Assembly: GCA_024763185.1 (NCBI GenBank)
Contig: JANTFY010000105.1
Coordinates: forward strand, 1-7,664
Reading direction: 5' to 3'
DNA length: 7,664 bases
DNA from: Gammaproteobacteria bacterium
GTDB lineage: Bacteria > Pseudomonadota > Gammaproteobacteria > GCA-001735895
Position numbers and translations under genes: made by a program. Below are positions 1 to 5,615 of the stretch, piece after piece. Each line of letters begins with the position of its first letter. The first letter of the stretch is position 1. The notes under the pieces are model-generated. The model saw nothing but the letters and a program-made list of their open reading frames with translations, had not been told where the DNA came from and did not search any database.

Positions 1-7
1 ATTTTCT

Positions 8-30
8 AATATGGATTAGTGGTCCATATT
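8..30. repeat. Inverted repeat, 8-bp perfect arms (AATATGGA / TCCATATT)
   Basis: Arms at 8-15 and 23-30 are perfectly complementary and separated by a 7-base loop. A short T-rich stretch (29-32) follows the right arm. The stem is A/T-rich, so it would make a weak terminator. It could be the end of a gene lying left of the window or an operator for the gene starting at 66. Only the symmetry is directly seen. Confidence 0.5.
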
Positions 31-35
31 TTGAT

Positions 36-50
36 AAAGTGCAACACTTT
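36..50. repeat. Short hairpin AAAGTG-CAA-CACTTT before the first gene
   Basis: Six-base perfect arms at 36-41 and 45-50 flank a 3-base loop. The repeat lies 15 bases before the start codon at 66, so if transcribed it would form a small hairpin just before the ribosome-binding region. No strong Shine-Dalgarno sequence is seen there, only a GCGGG-like stretch. The role is unknown. Confidence 0.35.
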
Positions 51-65
51 TAAGCGGGTTTAACC

Positions 66-458
66 ATGCGAATAATCTCTTCCTTTATCGGGTTTGTGCT
101 GGCTATAGCCGTCACAATTTTTATCTTTGCACCGGAGCGACTACCCGCGGGATATGGTTTCAAGCCGGTGCCTGTCGAGTTGGTGGTAGAGAGTTCTCTG
201 GCTGGCCAACTGGTGGAATCGGTAACCGGTCAAAGCGGCAAGAACCTGGTGATAAAAAACACTTCCCTGGCGCCTATTTACAATCTGATTGTTACCCTGC
301 GTGATGGAAGCGGTGCCATCAAACACCAGCATGTTTCCAGCATTTTACCAGCAGCCAATCAAGTGACCCTGGGCTGGGCAAAACAATGGGTGATAGACGC
401 CGGTGATGAACTGGAAGTGAAGGCCTCTACGTTTTACCCGGTATTATTCGCGCTATGA
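66..458 (+). CDS. Small membrane-anchored protein of unknown function
   Basis: I do not recognise this 130-residue protein. Residues about 5-21 form one hydrophobic segment after an Arg at position 2, consistent with an N-terminal membrane anchor or uncleaved signal. No lipobox cysteine is seen. The rest (about 22-130) would face the periplasm. Its central part, about 58-120, alternates hydrophobic and polar residues, with a LVIKNTS stretch (61-67) followed by NLIVTLRD (73-80). That pattern resembles an immunoglobulin-like beta-sandwich of the kind that carries conserved Asn-rich turns, but this is inference. The gene overlaps ycgL by 4 bases (ATGA at 455-458), so the two are probably translated together. 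No cysteines or catalytic signature are visible. The start at 66 is chosen because it gives the complete hydrophobic anchor; the ribosome-binding site is weak. Confidence 0.75.
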   Translation: MRIISSFIGFVLAIAVTIFIFAPERLPAGYGFKPVPVELVVESSLAGQLVESVTGQSGKNLVIKNTSLAPIYNLIVTLRDGSGAIKHQHVSSILPAANQVTLGWAKQWVIDAGDELEVKASTFYPVLFAL

Positions 459-736
459 GTGAGGCGCTAACCTGCTTTATCTATCGTAGCGATCGCAAGG
501 CAGATACCTATTTATACGTGCTGGAAAAGGATAACTTCGACAGTGTTCCGCAGCCGTTGTTGAAGGTGTTTGGCGAGCCCCAATTCAGCTTTGAATTTGA
601 ACTGACTGTCGAGCGCAACCTGGCCAAGGAAGATACTGCCGAGGTCATCAATAATCTGAAAACCCAGGGCTTTCACCTGCAGATGGCCGATGATTTGCTC
701 ATCGAGCAACAACTGGCGCTAAAGTCCCTCAATTAG
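455..736 (+). CDS. ycgL: YcgL-domain protein
   Basis: This 93-residue protein matches the YcgL family (formerly DUF709), small single-domain proteins found mainly in gammaproteobacteria whose biochemical role is not established. Family features visible here are the N-terminal CFIYRS strand (7-12), the TYLYV motif (18-22), the VPQPLL stretch (31-36) followed by FGEPQF (39-44), and the QGFHLQM strand (71-77). The length is normal for the family. The start ATG overlaps the stop of the preceding membrane-protein gene (ATGA), and no separate Shine-Dalgarno site is evident, so translation is probably coupled. Its stop TAG at 734-736 overlaps, tail to tail, the TAA of the - strand arsI gene (733-735). 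There is therefore no intergenic space for a terminator. Confidence 0.9.
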   Translation: MSEALTCFIYRSDRKADTYLYVLEKDNFDSVPQPLLKVFGEPQFSFEFELTVERNLAKEDTAEVINNLKTQGFHLQMADDLLIEQQLALKSLN

Positions 737-1191
737 CAACAACTCGACACGGCCTGCTTCCCCGGGGCTTCTCCCGCACAACAGGCATTCATCTTTTTAT
801 CCTCTTCCGGGTTATCCATGCCGTAGATCTCGGCATCCTGCAGGGTTATGAAATTCTCCCAGGGTATGCCAGCCGGGTCGAACGACCAGGACTTGACCGA
901 TTCCGCGTAACAGCAGGTGGTGCCATCCAGTTGGCCGGCTTCGATATCCGCTTTTTGAAGGCGTGTATTCAATTGCTGCAGATCTTCTTCACTATCGACC
1001 TGAATGCCGAGATGGTCCAGGCCGATCTGGCTGCTGCGGGTGGAAATGGCAAAGTTCACCATCGGGTCATCCAGTTGCCATTTGGCATAGTCTGATTTTG
1101 TCTTGGTGGGTTTTGCATCGAACATCTGGCTATAAAATTCAATGCCCTCGTCGAGGTCGGCAACCGATAGGTGAACATGCAGTCGTTTCAT
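733..1191 (-). CDS. arsI: ArsI/CadI-family VOC dioxygenase (organoarsenical C-As lyase or cadmium-inducible type)
   Basis: This 152-residue protein has the vicinal-oxygen-chelate (glyoxalase) fold of the ArsI/CadI family. Characterised ArsI is a cytosolic Fe(II) dioxygenase that cleaves the carbon-arsenic bond of trivalent methylarsenicals; CadI is a cadmium-induced relative. Visible here are an N-terminal His (H5 or H7) in the first strand, LDHLGIQV with H60, the TTCCYA substrate-thiol pair C93-C94, and PWENF with E112. These fit the His/His/Glu metal ligands and the vicinal cysteines of ArsI. The tail carries two further Cys pairs, C137-C138 and C151-C152, plausible extra thiolate sites. 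A good GGAGAG Shine-Dalgarno site lies 4 bases before the ATG. The upstream neighbour on the same strand is a broken arsR. I see no arsM, arsC, acr3 or arsP in the window, so the true substrate is inferred. Confidence 0.88.
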   Translation of the reverse strand: MKRLHVHLSVADLDEGIEFYSQMFDAKPTKTKSDYAKWQLDDPMVNFAISTRSSQIGLDHLGIQVDSEEDLQQLNTRLQKADIEAGQLDGTTCCYAESVKSWSFDPAGIPWENFITLQDAEIYGMDNPEEDKKMNACCAGEAPGKQAVSSCC

Positions 1192-1218
1192 GGTTCTCTC
1201 CAGAAAGGTGATTTAATA

Positions 1219-1476
1219 CTATGTAGGGCATTCATCATCAGCACAACAGTTTTCGTTCAGTTAATGAATGAGCTGGTTCATGCTTTGGAAATTGGCCAAG
1301 TAACGAATAAATCGGCCCTGTTTGTTTTTCAGGCTCAGTTCGGCCTGGAAAAGCTCTTTCAAGCGAAAGGATAACATGGCGGCTGGCATGTCCAGCGCTG
1401 CAGCCAGTTGCTTGAAAGTTCGCAGCCTGGATTCGTGGGCCAGGGCAGCCAGCTGTTTAATTGATTTCAAGCCCAG
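1219..1476 (-). pseudogene. arsR: Broken ArsR-family repressor gene (internal deletion plus in-frame stop)
   Basis: Read on the - strand, this region encodes recognisable pieces of an ArsR/SmtB repressor: LKSIKQLAALAHESRL near the N-terminus, then MLSFRLKEL (normally TLSFHLKEL, the recognition helix), GRFIRYLANF (the wing region) and SMNQLIH. Two lesions are visible. About 13 residues are missing between TFKQL and AAALDMP (junction near 1404/1405), removing the usual segment between the first conserved helix and the start of the helix-turn-helix. A TAA stop at 1261-1263 then interrupts the frame. After it the same frame continues as LNENCCADDECPT and ends at TAG 1219-1221. Relatives read through this point as FLTENCC, the As(III)-binding cysteine pair. 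The open frame can be extended to an ATG at 1548 with a GGGGGA-like site, but residues 1-24 of that version do not resemble ArsR; the original start may have been near the CTG at 1474-1476. It lies 27 bases upstream of arsI, in the expected operon order. Confidence 0.82.
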
Positions 1477-1525
1477 TCTATTTTGTTGACTAGTTATGCC
1501 TGAGCAGGCTTTTATATAAGACTTT

Positions 1526-1555
1526 TTACCAATCTCTGGGTAACTCATATATAAT
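1526..1555 (+). promoter_or_regulatory. Probable sigma-70 promoter for typA
   Basis: A perfect TATAAT -10 box at 1550-1555 is preceded, after an 18-base spacer, by TTACCA at 1526-1531 (4 of 6 matches to TTGACA). Transcription would begin near 1562, giving a leader of about 45 bases before the typA ATG. Prediction is by eye only. This AT-rich stretch also lies upstream of the - strand arsR remnant and may once have served both directions. Confidence 0.45.
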
Positions 1556-1570
1556 CCCCCATCTTTTTTT

Positions 1571-1586
1571 ATTAGAGAATTCTAAT
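1571..1586. repeat. Palindrome ATTAGA-GAAT-TCTAAT in the typA leader
   Basis: Six-base perfect arms at 1571-1576 and 1581-1586 surround a 4-base centre, 20 bases before the typA start codon and just after the predicted transcription start. It could be a repressor operator or a weak leader hairpin. It does not match an operator consensus that I can name with confidence. Confidence 0.35.
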
Positions 1587-1606
1587 ACTCTTGTGTCGGG
1601 CCGGTT

Positions 1607-3424
1607 ATGATTGAAAAACTACGAAATATCGCAATTATTGCGCATGTTGACCACGGTAAAACCACCCTGGTAGATAAGCTGCTCGAACAATCGGGTACCT
1701 TCGATGAACGCGCGCAAATGGGCGAGCGCGTCATGGACAGTAATGAGTTGGAACAGGAGCGTGGTATCACCATCCTGTCGAAAAACACCGCGATACGCTG
1801 GAACGATTATCGTATCAATATCGTGGATACTCCCGGGCACGCCGATTTTGGTGGAGAAGTGGAGCGCGTGATGTCGATGGTGGACAGTGTCTTACTGTTG
1901 GTGGACGCCGTTGACGGGCCCATGCCGCAAACCCGTTTTGTGACCCAGAAAGCATTGCAGCAGGGTTTAAAACCTATCGTCGTGGTCAACAAGATCGATC
2001 GGCCCAGCAGTCGACCGGACTGGGTCATTGACCAGACCTTTGATTTGTTCGACCGCCTGGGCGCGACCGACGAGCAGATGGATTTTGAGGTGGTATATGC
2101 CTCGGCGCTGGAAGGCTTTGCATCGATGGACTCCGAGCAGCACGGCACGGATATGACGCCGTTGTTTGAAACCATCGTGGACAAGGTACCCGCACCGGAT
2201 GTGGATCCGGAGGGGCCTTTCCAGTTGCAGGTCAGTTCGCTGGATTACAGCAGTTATGTCGGTGTCATCGGTATCGGCCGAATCAAGCGTGGCCGGGTTA
2301 AAACCAATGACCAGTTGACCCTGATTAACAAGGAGGGCGAAACACGCAAGGTCAAGATCCTGCAGGTACTGGGTTTTCACGGCCTGGAACGCGTCGAGGT
2401 GGCGCAAGCTGAGGCCGGCGATATCATTGCTTTCACCGGTGTTGCCGGGTTAAAAATATCCGACACACTTTGTCATCCGGACCATGTCGAAGCCCTGCCG
2501 GCTTTAACCGTGGATGAACCGACGGTAACCATGAACTTTCAGGTCAATACCTCGCCGTTTGCTGGCAAGGATGGCAAGTTTGTCACCTCGCGCCAGATCT
2601 TCGAACGCCTGCAAAAAGAACTGGAACACAACGTGGCACTGCGCGTTGAACAGACCGATGACCCGGACCGTTTCAAGGTTTCCGGGCGTGGTGAACTGCA
2701 CCTGGCGATCCTCATTGAGACCATGCGCCGCGAAGGTTTTGAACTGGGTGTTTCCCGACCCGAGGTTATCTATCGCGAGGTGGATGGCGAAATGCAGGAG
2801 CCCTATGAATCCGTCACCATCGATGTAGAAGAACAGCACCAGGGAACCATCATGGAAACCTTTGGCAATCGCGGCGGCGAATTGCTCGACATGGTGCCGG
2901 ATGGACAGGGTCGCATCCGTATGGATTTCAAGATACCCGCGAAAGGGCTGATTGGTTACCGCAACGAGTTTCTGACCGCCACCCAGGGCACCGGCCTGAT
3001 GTACAGTGTGTTTGACAGCTATGGCCCGGTTAAGGAAATGGATAACGCCACTCGTATCAACGGGGTGTTGATTTCCAATTCCCAGGGTAAGGCGCTGGGG
3101 TACGCACTGTTTAACCTGCAGGAGCGTGGCAAGCTGATGATTGGCCATGGTGAAGAGGTGTACGAGGGCATGGTTATCGGCATACACAGTCGCGGCAATG
3201 ACCTGACCGTGAATCCGCTCAAGGCCAAGCAGCTCACCAATATCCGTGCGGCCGGTACCGATGAAAACCTGGTGCTGACCAAGCCGATCAGGATGACGCT
3301 GGAGCAGGCACTGGAATTTATCGATGATGATGAACTGGTTGAAGTCACGCCAACATCCATTCGCGTACGTAAAAAATTCCTCACCGAAAGCGAACGCAAA
3401 AGGGCCTCGCGCTCCGCCGGTTAA
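1607..3424 (+). CDS. typA: Ribosome-associated translational GTPase TypA/BipA
   Basis: This 605-residue protein is a full-length TypA/BipA, a GTPase of the EF-G/LepA class that binds the ribosome and is known to help large-subunit assembly, especially in the cold or under stress. The G domain (about 1-200) shows the P loop AHVDHGKTT (12-20), the switch I segment ERGIT with T55, DTPGH (74-78), NKID (128-131) and SAL (166-168). An EF-Tu domain II-like barrel follows (about 205-290), then EF-G-type domains III and V (about 305-475), and the C-terminal domain specific to this family, with the GLIGYRNEF segment and a basic tail. The N-terminus MIEKLRNIAIIAHVDHGKTT is as in enterobacterial TypA, which fixes the start although no clear Shine-Dalgarno sequence precedes it. 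It probably has its own promoter. The next gene starts 85 bases later. Confidence 0.97.
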   Translation: MIEKLRNIAIIAHVDHGKTTLVDKLLEQSGTFDERAQMGERVMDSNELEQERGITILSKNTAIRWNDYRINIVDTPGHADFGGEVERVMSMVDSVLLLVDAVDGPMPQTRFVTQKALQQGLKPIVVVNKIDRPSSRPDWVIDQTFDLFDRLGATDEQMDFEVVYASALEGFASMDSEQHGTDMTPLFETIVDKVPAPDVDPEGPFQLQVSSLDYSSYVGVIGIGRIKRGRVKTNDQLTLINKEGETRKVKILQVLGFHGLERVEVAQAEAGDIIAFTGVAGLKISDTLCHPDHVEALPALTVDEPTVTMNFQVNTSPFAGKDGKFVTSRQIFERLQKELEHNVALRVEQTDDPDRFKVSGRGELHLAILIETMRREGFELGVSRPEVIYREVDGEMQEPYESVTIDVEEQHQGTIMETFGNRGGELLDMVPDGQGRIRMDFKIPAKGLIGYRNEFLTATQGTGLMYSVFDSYGPVKEMDNATRINGVLISNSQGKALGYALFNLQERGKLMIGHGEEVYEGMVIGIHSRGNDLTVNPLKAKQLTNIRAAGTDENLVLTKPIRMTLEQALEFIDDDELVEVTPTSIRVRKKFLTESERKRASRSAG

Positions 3425-3509
3425 TCTGTATAAACCGGGCTTAACCGGGGGGTAAAAAACGCTCTTTATAGGCTATTCTATACAGTATTTTTTACACGGA
3501 GAGACCTCG

Positions 3510-4628
3510 ATGCCTGAGTTAGATGAGACACCGGCCATATTATTGGTGGCCGGTTCTCCTTTAAGCACCAAATCAATTAGCCGAATACTGTCCGGATTGT
3601 TCAACATCCTGCATGCTGTAGATTCCGCCGCAGCCTGGGAGATGCTGCAAACAGAATCATCCATTGCGGCAGTAGTTTGCGAACTGGAAAAATCCATTGA
3701 TCAAACCGCCTTGCTGGAAAGAATAAGACTGGCGCAAGATAAAACGCTGGCCTCGCTACCGGTGTTGTTGCTGGTAGGAGAAGCTGATGATGAAGAGAAG
3801 CGCGACCAGGCGTTTTCGGTCGGCGCCACCGATTTTATCAACATGCCTTTCTCTGCCGTCGAGTTAAAAACCCGGGTGCGCCTGCATGCAAAGCTTTATC
3901 GTTTACACAGCCAGGAGCACGCATTTGAGGTATCGGAGCAAAACTCTTCCATCGATTTACTCAATACGCTGGCCCAGGAGCAGCATTTCTGTAGTCGCCT
4001 GGAGCAGGAAATATCGTTTTCCCGGCGTCATAAATCTTATGTCAGCGTTTGCCAGATAAGAATCGATAAGGTCGATGATCTGTTCGATGAGTACGGTCGA
4101 CACGTGCTTTCTTCCATTATTCGTGCGGTGGCCAGGCAGATTGAAAAGCAGATTCGTCGTGAAGATAGCTTTGCCTACCTGGGTGATTCGACTTTTGCCC
4201 TGTTGTATCCGGTCACCAATGGTCTGGGAGCGAATATTGCGACCCAGCGATTACTGGACAAGATCGCTGCAAGCCAGATGAAACATGAAGGGCAGCCGCT
4301 ATCGGTCACGGTCAGTGCGGGTCTTTACTCCACGCTGCCCGGTGAAGAGGAAACCGCGCAGGATATGTTGCACACCGTGCGCCAAAGGGTGGAAAAAGCC
4401 CAGCAGCTGGGAGGCGGTCAGTTAATAAGCAGTAAAACGGAGCAGCAACAATCGACCCTATCCATCGAGCAGGCATTAAACATGATCAGCTATGGACGTA
4501 CAGAGGGACTGGACAGGCAGATACCCCAGTTACTGGAAGACATGTTGCCGTTGATCGAGTTTGCCCGGCAGCATAATGCCGTGGAATTACAGGGCATCTG
4601 CGCCAGCCTGGAAGCGACTGACTCGTGA
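3510..4628 (+). CDS. Degenerate receiver-GGDEF signalling protein, likely a non-catalytic c-di-GMP sensor
   Basis: This is a 372-residue soluble protein with two degenerate domains. Residues about 8-128 follow the response-regulator receiver fold. The acidic pair after the first strand is replaced (LLVAGS, 11-16), the phospho-acceptor position appears to be Glu (E58 in VVCELE), and the conserved Lys before Pro-Phe is Met (M112 in NMPF). Phosphorylation is therefore unlikely. Residues about 155-310 follow a GGDEF domain. Ungapped alignment with PleD (numbering from memory) gives metal Asp to R184, guanine-contact Asn to F192 and Asp to S201, and GGEEF to GDSTF (225-229). Diguanylate cyclase activity is not expected. 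The inhibitory-site motif RxxD is kept as R216-R-E-D219, five residues before the signature. A C-terminal tail of about 60 residues (311-372) is predicted helical and unrecognised. A GGAGAG Shine-Dalgarno sequence lies 7 bases before the ATG. The stop overlaps the GTG start of the redoxin gene. Confidence 0.88.
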   Translation: MPELDETPAILLVAGSPLSTKSISRILSGLFNILHAVDSAAAWEMLQTESSIAAVVCELEKSIDQTALLERIRLAQDKTLASLPVLLLVGEADDEEKRDQAFSVGATDFINMPFSAVELKTRVRLHAKLYRLHSQEHAFEVSEQNSSIDLLNTLAQEQHFCSRLEQEISFSRRHKSYVSVCQIRIDKVDDLFDEYGRHVLSSIIRAVARQIEKQIRREDSFAYLGDSTFALLYPVTNGLGANIATQRLLDKIAASQMKHEGQPLSVTVSAGLYSTLPGEEETAQDMLHTVRQRVEKAQQLGGGQLISSKTEQQQSTLSIEQALNMISYGRTEGLDRQIPQLLEDMLPLIEFARQHNAVELQGICASLEATDS

Positions 4629-5155
4629 CAAAATCGGAAATCTATAAAAAACTGCTTGGCGGGTTCAAAACGGCCATGGTTTATGGTCTGATCCTGGTGG
4701 TGGCCAGCTTTTTGGGAAACCTGTGGATGAGCAGGGACCAGGTTTCAGGCAAGGCCCCGCTCATCCAGGCGTTAAATCTGCAGGGGCAAGCGGTGAATAT
4801 CGACCTGGCATCCTATGACGGCCCTGTCCTGCTTTATTTTTTTGCGGAATGGTGCCCTATCTGCAAGGTGCAGCATTCTGTCATTTCATCCATCAATGAG
4901 GACTATCCGGTGATTGCGATCGCCATGCAATCCGGCGGCATTGACGATGTCAGGGCCTATGTCGAACAACAGGGCCTGGATTTTTATGTGCTCAATGACC
5001 GCGTGGGTAACGTCAGTCAAAGGTTCGGTGTGCACGGCGTGCCGGCCAGTTTTATCGTTGATCAACAGGGTGTGATTCGTTTCAGTACGCGCGGTTATGC
5101 GACTCAGCTCGGGCTGTTAAGCCGACTGTGGTTAACCCAGTCAGGAATATTATGA
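4625..5155 (+). CDS. Membrane-anchored thioredoxin-like disulfide oxidoreductase (TlpA/ScsD-like)
   Basis: This 176-residue protein has a basic N-terminus, one membrane segment (about 16-34), and a periplasmic thioredoxin fold. The redox centre is WCPIC (76-80, C77 and C80) after LLYFFAE, and the cis-proline is P140 in GVHGVPASF. A CPxC pair with this layout recalls ScsD and related TlpA/ResE-like membrane-tethered thioredoxins, which reduce or rearrange periplasmic disulfides and serve cytochrome c maturation or copper tolerance. No partner gene (scsB/dsbD or ccm) is in the window, so the specific role is open. The start is GTG at 4625, overlapping the upstream stop as GTGA. It gives a complete positively charged leader before the membrane segment; the next Met, at codon 18, would cut into the membrane segment. 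A TGGAAG site at 4609-4614 may help. The stop overlaps the thioesterase start as ATGA. Confidence 0.88.
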   Translation: MTKSEIYKKLLGGFKTAMVYGLILVVASFLGNLWMSRDQVSGKAPLIQALNLQGQAVNIDLASYDGPVLLYFFAEWCPICKVQHSVISSINEDYPVIAIAMQSGGIDDVRAYVEQQGLDFYVLNDRVGNVSQRFGVHGVPASFIVDQQGVIRFSTRGYATQLGLLSRLWLTQSGIL

Positions 5156-5538
5156 AATTACCGGATAAACCCCCAGTATTAAAAGTCCCGGCCATGGTGG
5201 CCGATTCCAATCATAACGGCACCATGTTTGGTGGCTGGCTGATGGGCCAGGTGGATATTGCCGGCAGTATTCCGGCTTTACAGCGCGCCCGTGGTCCTGT
5301 GGTGACCGCGGCCGTCAAGTCTATGAATTTTCACGCGCCATTATTTATCGGTGACCTGGTGACGCTGTATGCCGAGATAAGCGCCACCGGCAGAAGCTCC
5401 ATTACGGTGGATGTGGATGTGTGGATAGAAAGAAACTGCGCCGATTTGCAAACGATCAATGTGGCTGATGCGCGCTTGGTATTTGTGGCGGTTGATAAAC
5501 AGGGGAAAGCAAGAGCCCTGCCCGAATTACAAGATTAA
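5152..5538 (+). CDS. yciA: YciA-like hotdog acyl-CoA thioesterase
   Basis: This 128-residue protein is a single hotdog-fold thioesterase of the YciA type, cytosolic enzymes that hydrolyse acyl-CoA to free acid and CoA and assemble as hexamers in characterised members. Diagnostic segments are ADSNHNGTMFGGWLM (17-31, usually ADTNANGDIFGGWLM), the helix QVDIAG with the presumed catalytic D35, the VVTAAVKSMNF strand (50-60) followed by P63 and GDLV (67-70), and the C-terminal VAVD...G...RALPE ending. The ATG at 5152 is preferred over the in-frame GTG at 5128. It is preceded by AGGA (5142-5145), overlaps the redoxin stop as ATGA, and gives the family's normal N-terminus. It is the last gene of the three-gene overlapping set, and fadE follows 77 bases later. 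Substrate chain length cannot be read from sequence. The symbol reflects family, not proven orthology. Confidence 0.9.
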   Translation: MKLPDKPPVLKVPAMVADSNHNGTMFGGWLMGQVDIAGSIPALQRARGPVVTAAVKSMNFHAPLFIGDLVTLYAEISATGRSSITVDVDVWIERNCADLQTINVADARLVFVAVDKQGKARALPELQD

Positions 5539-5551
5539 AAAGTGAACCTTA

Positions 5552-5568
5552 AGTTGCAAAACGCAACT
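5552..5568. repeat. Inverted repeat AGTTGC-N5-GCAACT over the fadE -35 region
   Basis: Six-base perfect arms at 5552-5557 and 5563-5568 are separated by AAAAC. The repeat overlaps the predicted -35 box (5554-5559) of the fadE promoter, an arrangement typical of a repressor operator. No T-run follows on the + strand, so it is a poor intrinsic terminator for the thioesterase operon. It does not match the PsrA or FadR operator patterns as I remember them. Confidence 0.45.
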
Positions 5569-5582
5569 AACTAAAATATAAA
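5554..5582 (+). promoter_or_regulatory. Probable sigma-70 promoter for fadE
   Basis: TTGCAA at 5554-5559 (4 of 6 to consensus) and TATAAA at 5577-5582 (5 of 6) are separated by exactly 17 bases. Transcription would start around 5589, about 27 bases before the fadE ATG. A strong GAGGAGG Shine-Dalgarno sequence at 5601-5607 lies 8 bases before that start. Read by eye only. Confidence 0.5.
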
Positions 5583-5615
5583 GGAGATAAGTGCAGGTTT
5601 GAGGAGGCCTAAGCT

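Noticed and set aside
963..1374. Two + strand open frames of 82 and 67 residues opposite arsI and the arsR remnant
   Set aside because: They lie antisense to recognisable coding sequence, overlap each other in different frames, and have no family resemblance.
1261..1548. Intact 95-residue ArsR-like gene starting at the ATG at 1548
   Set aside because: The first 24 residues do not resemble ArsR, the helix-turn-helix is shortened by about 13 residues, and a recognisable C-terminus continues in frame after the stop. A pseudogene explains this better, though a short translated product is possible.
2504..3187. 227-residue - strand open frame inside typA
   Set aside because: It is antisense to a highly conserved GTPase gene that is plainly the real gene, and the translation has no recognisable domain.
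3432..3482. Terminator or promoter between typA and the GGDEF gene (AACCGGG direct repeat; TATAG/CTATA inverted repeat)
   Set aside because: Stems are only 4-5 bases with no T-run in the right place, and no -35/-10 pair with good spacing stands out. Nothing here is strong enough to annotate.
5128..5154. GTG at 5128 as the start of the thioesterase
   Set aside because: The in-frame ATG at 5152 has an AGGA site, a 4-base stop/start overlap and the family's usual N-terminus. The GTG would add 8 unconserved residues.
5581..5602. Three-codon reading frame GTG-CAG-GTT-TGA after AAGGAG, as a leader peptide for fadE
   Set aside because: The predicted transcription start (about 5589) lies after the AAGGAG, and the spacing to GTG is only 4 bases, so it is probably chance.
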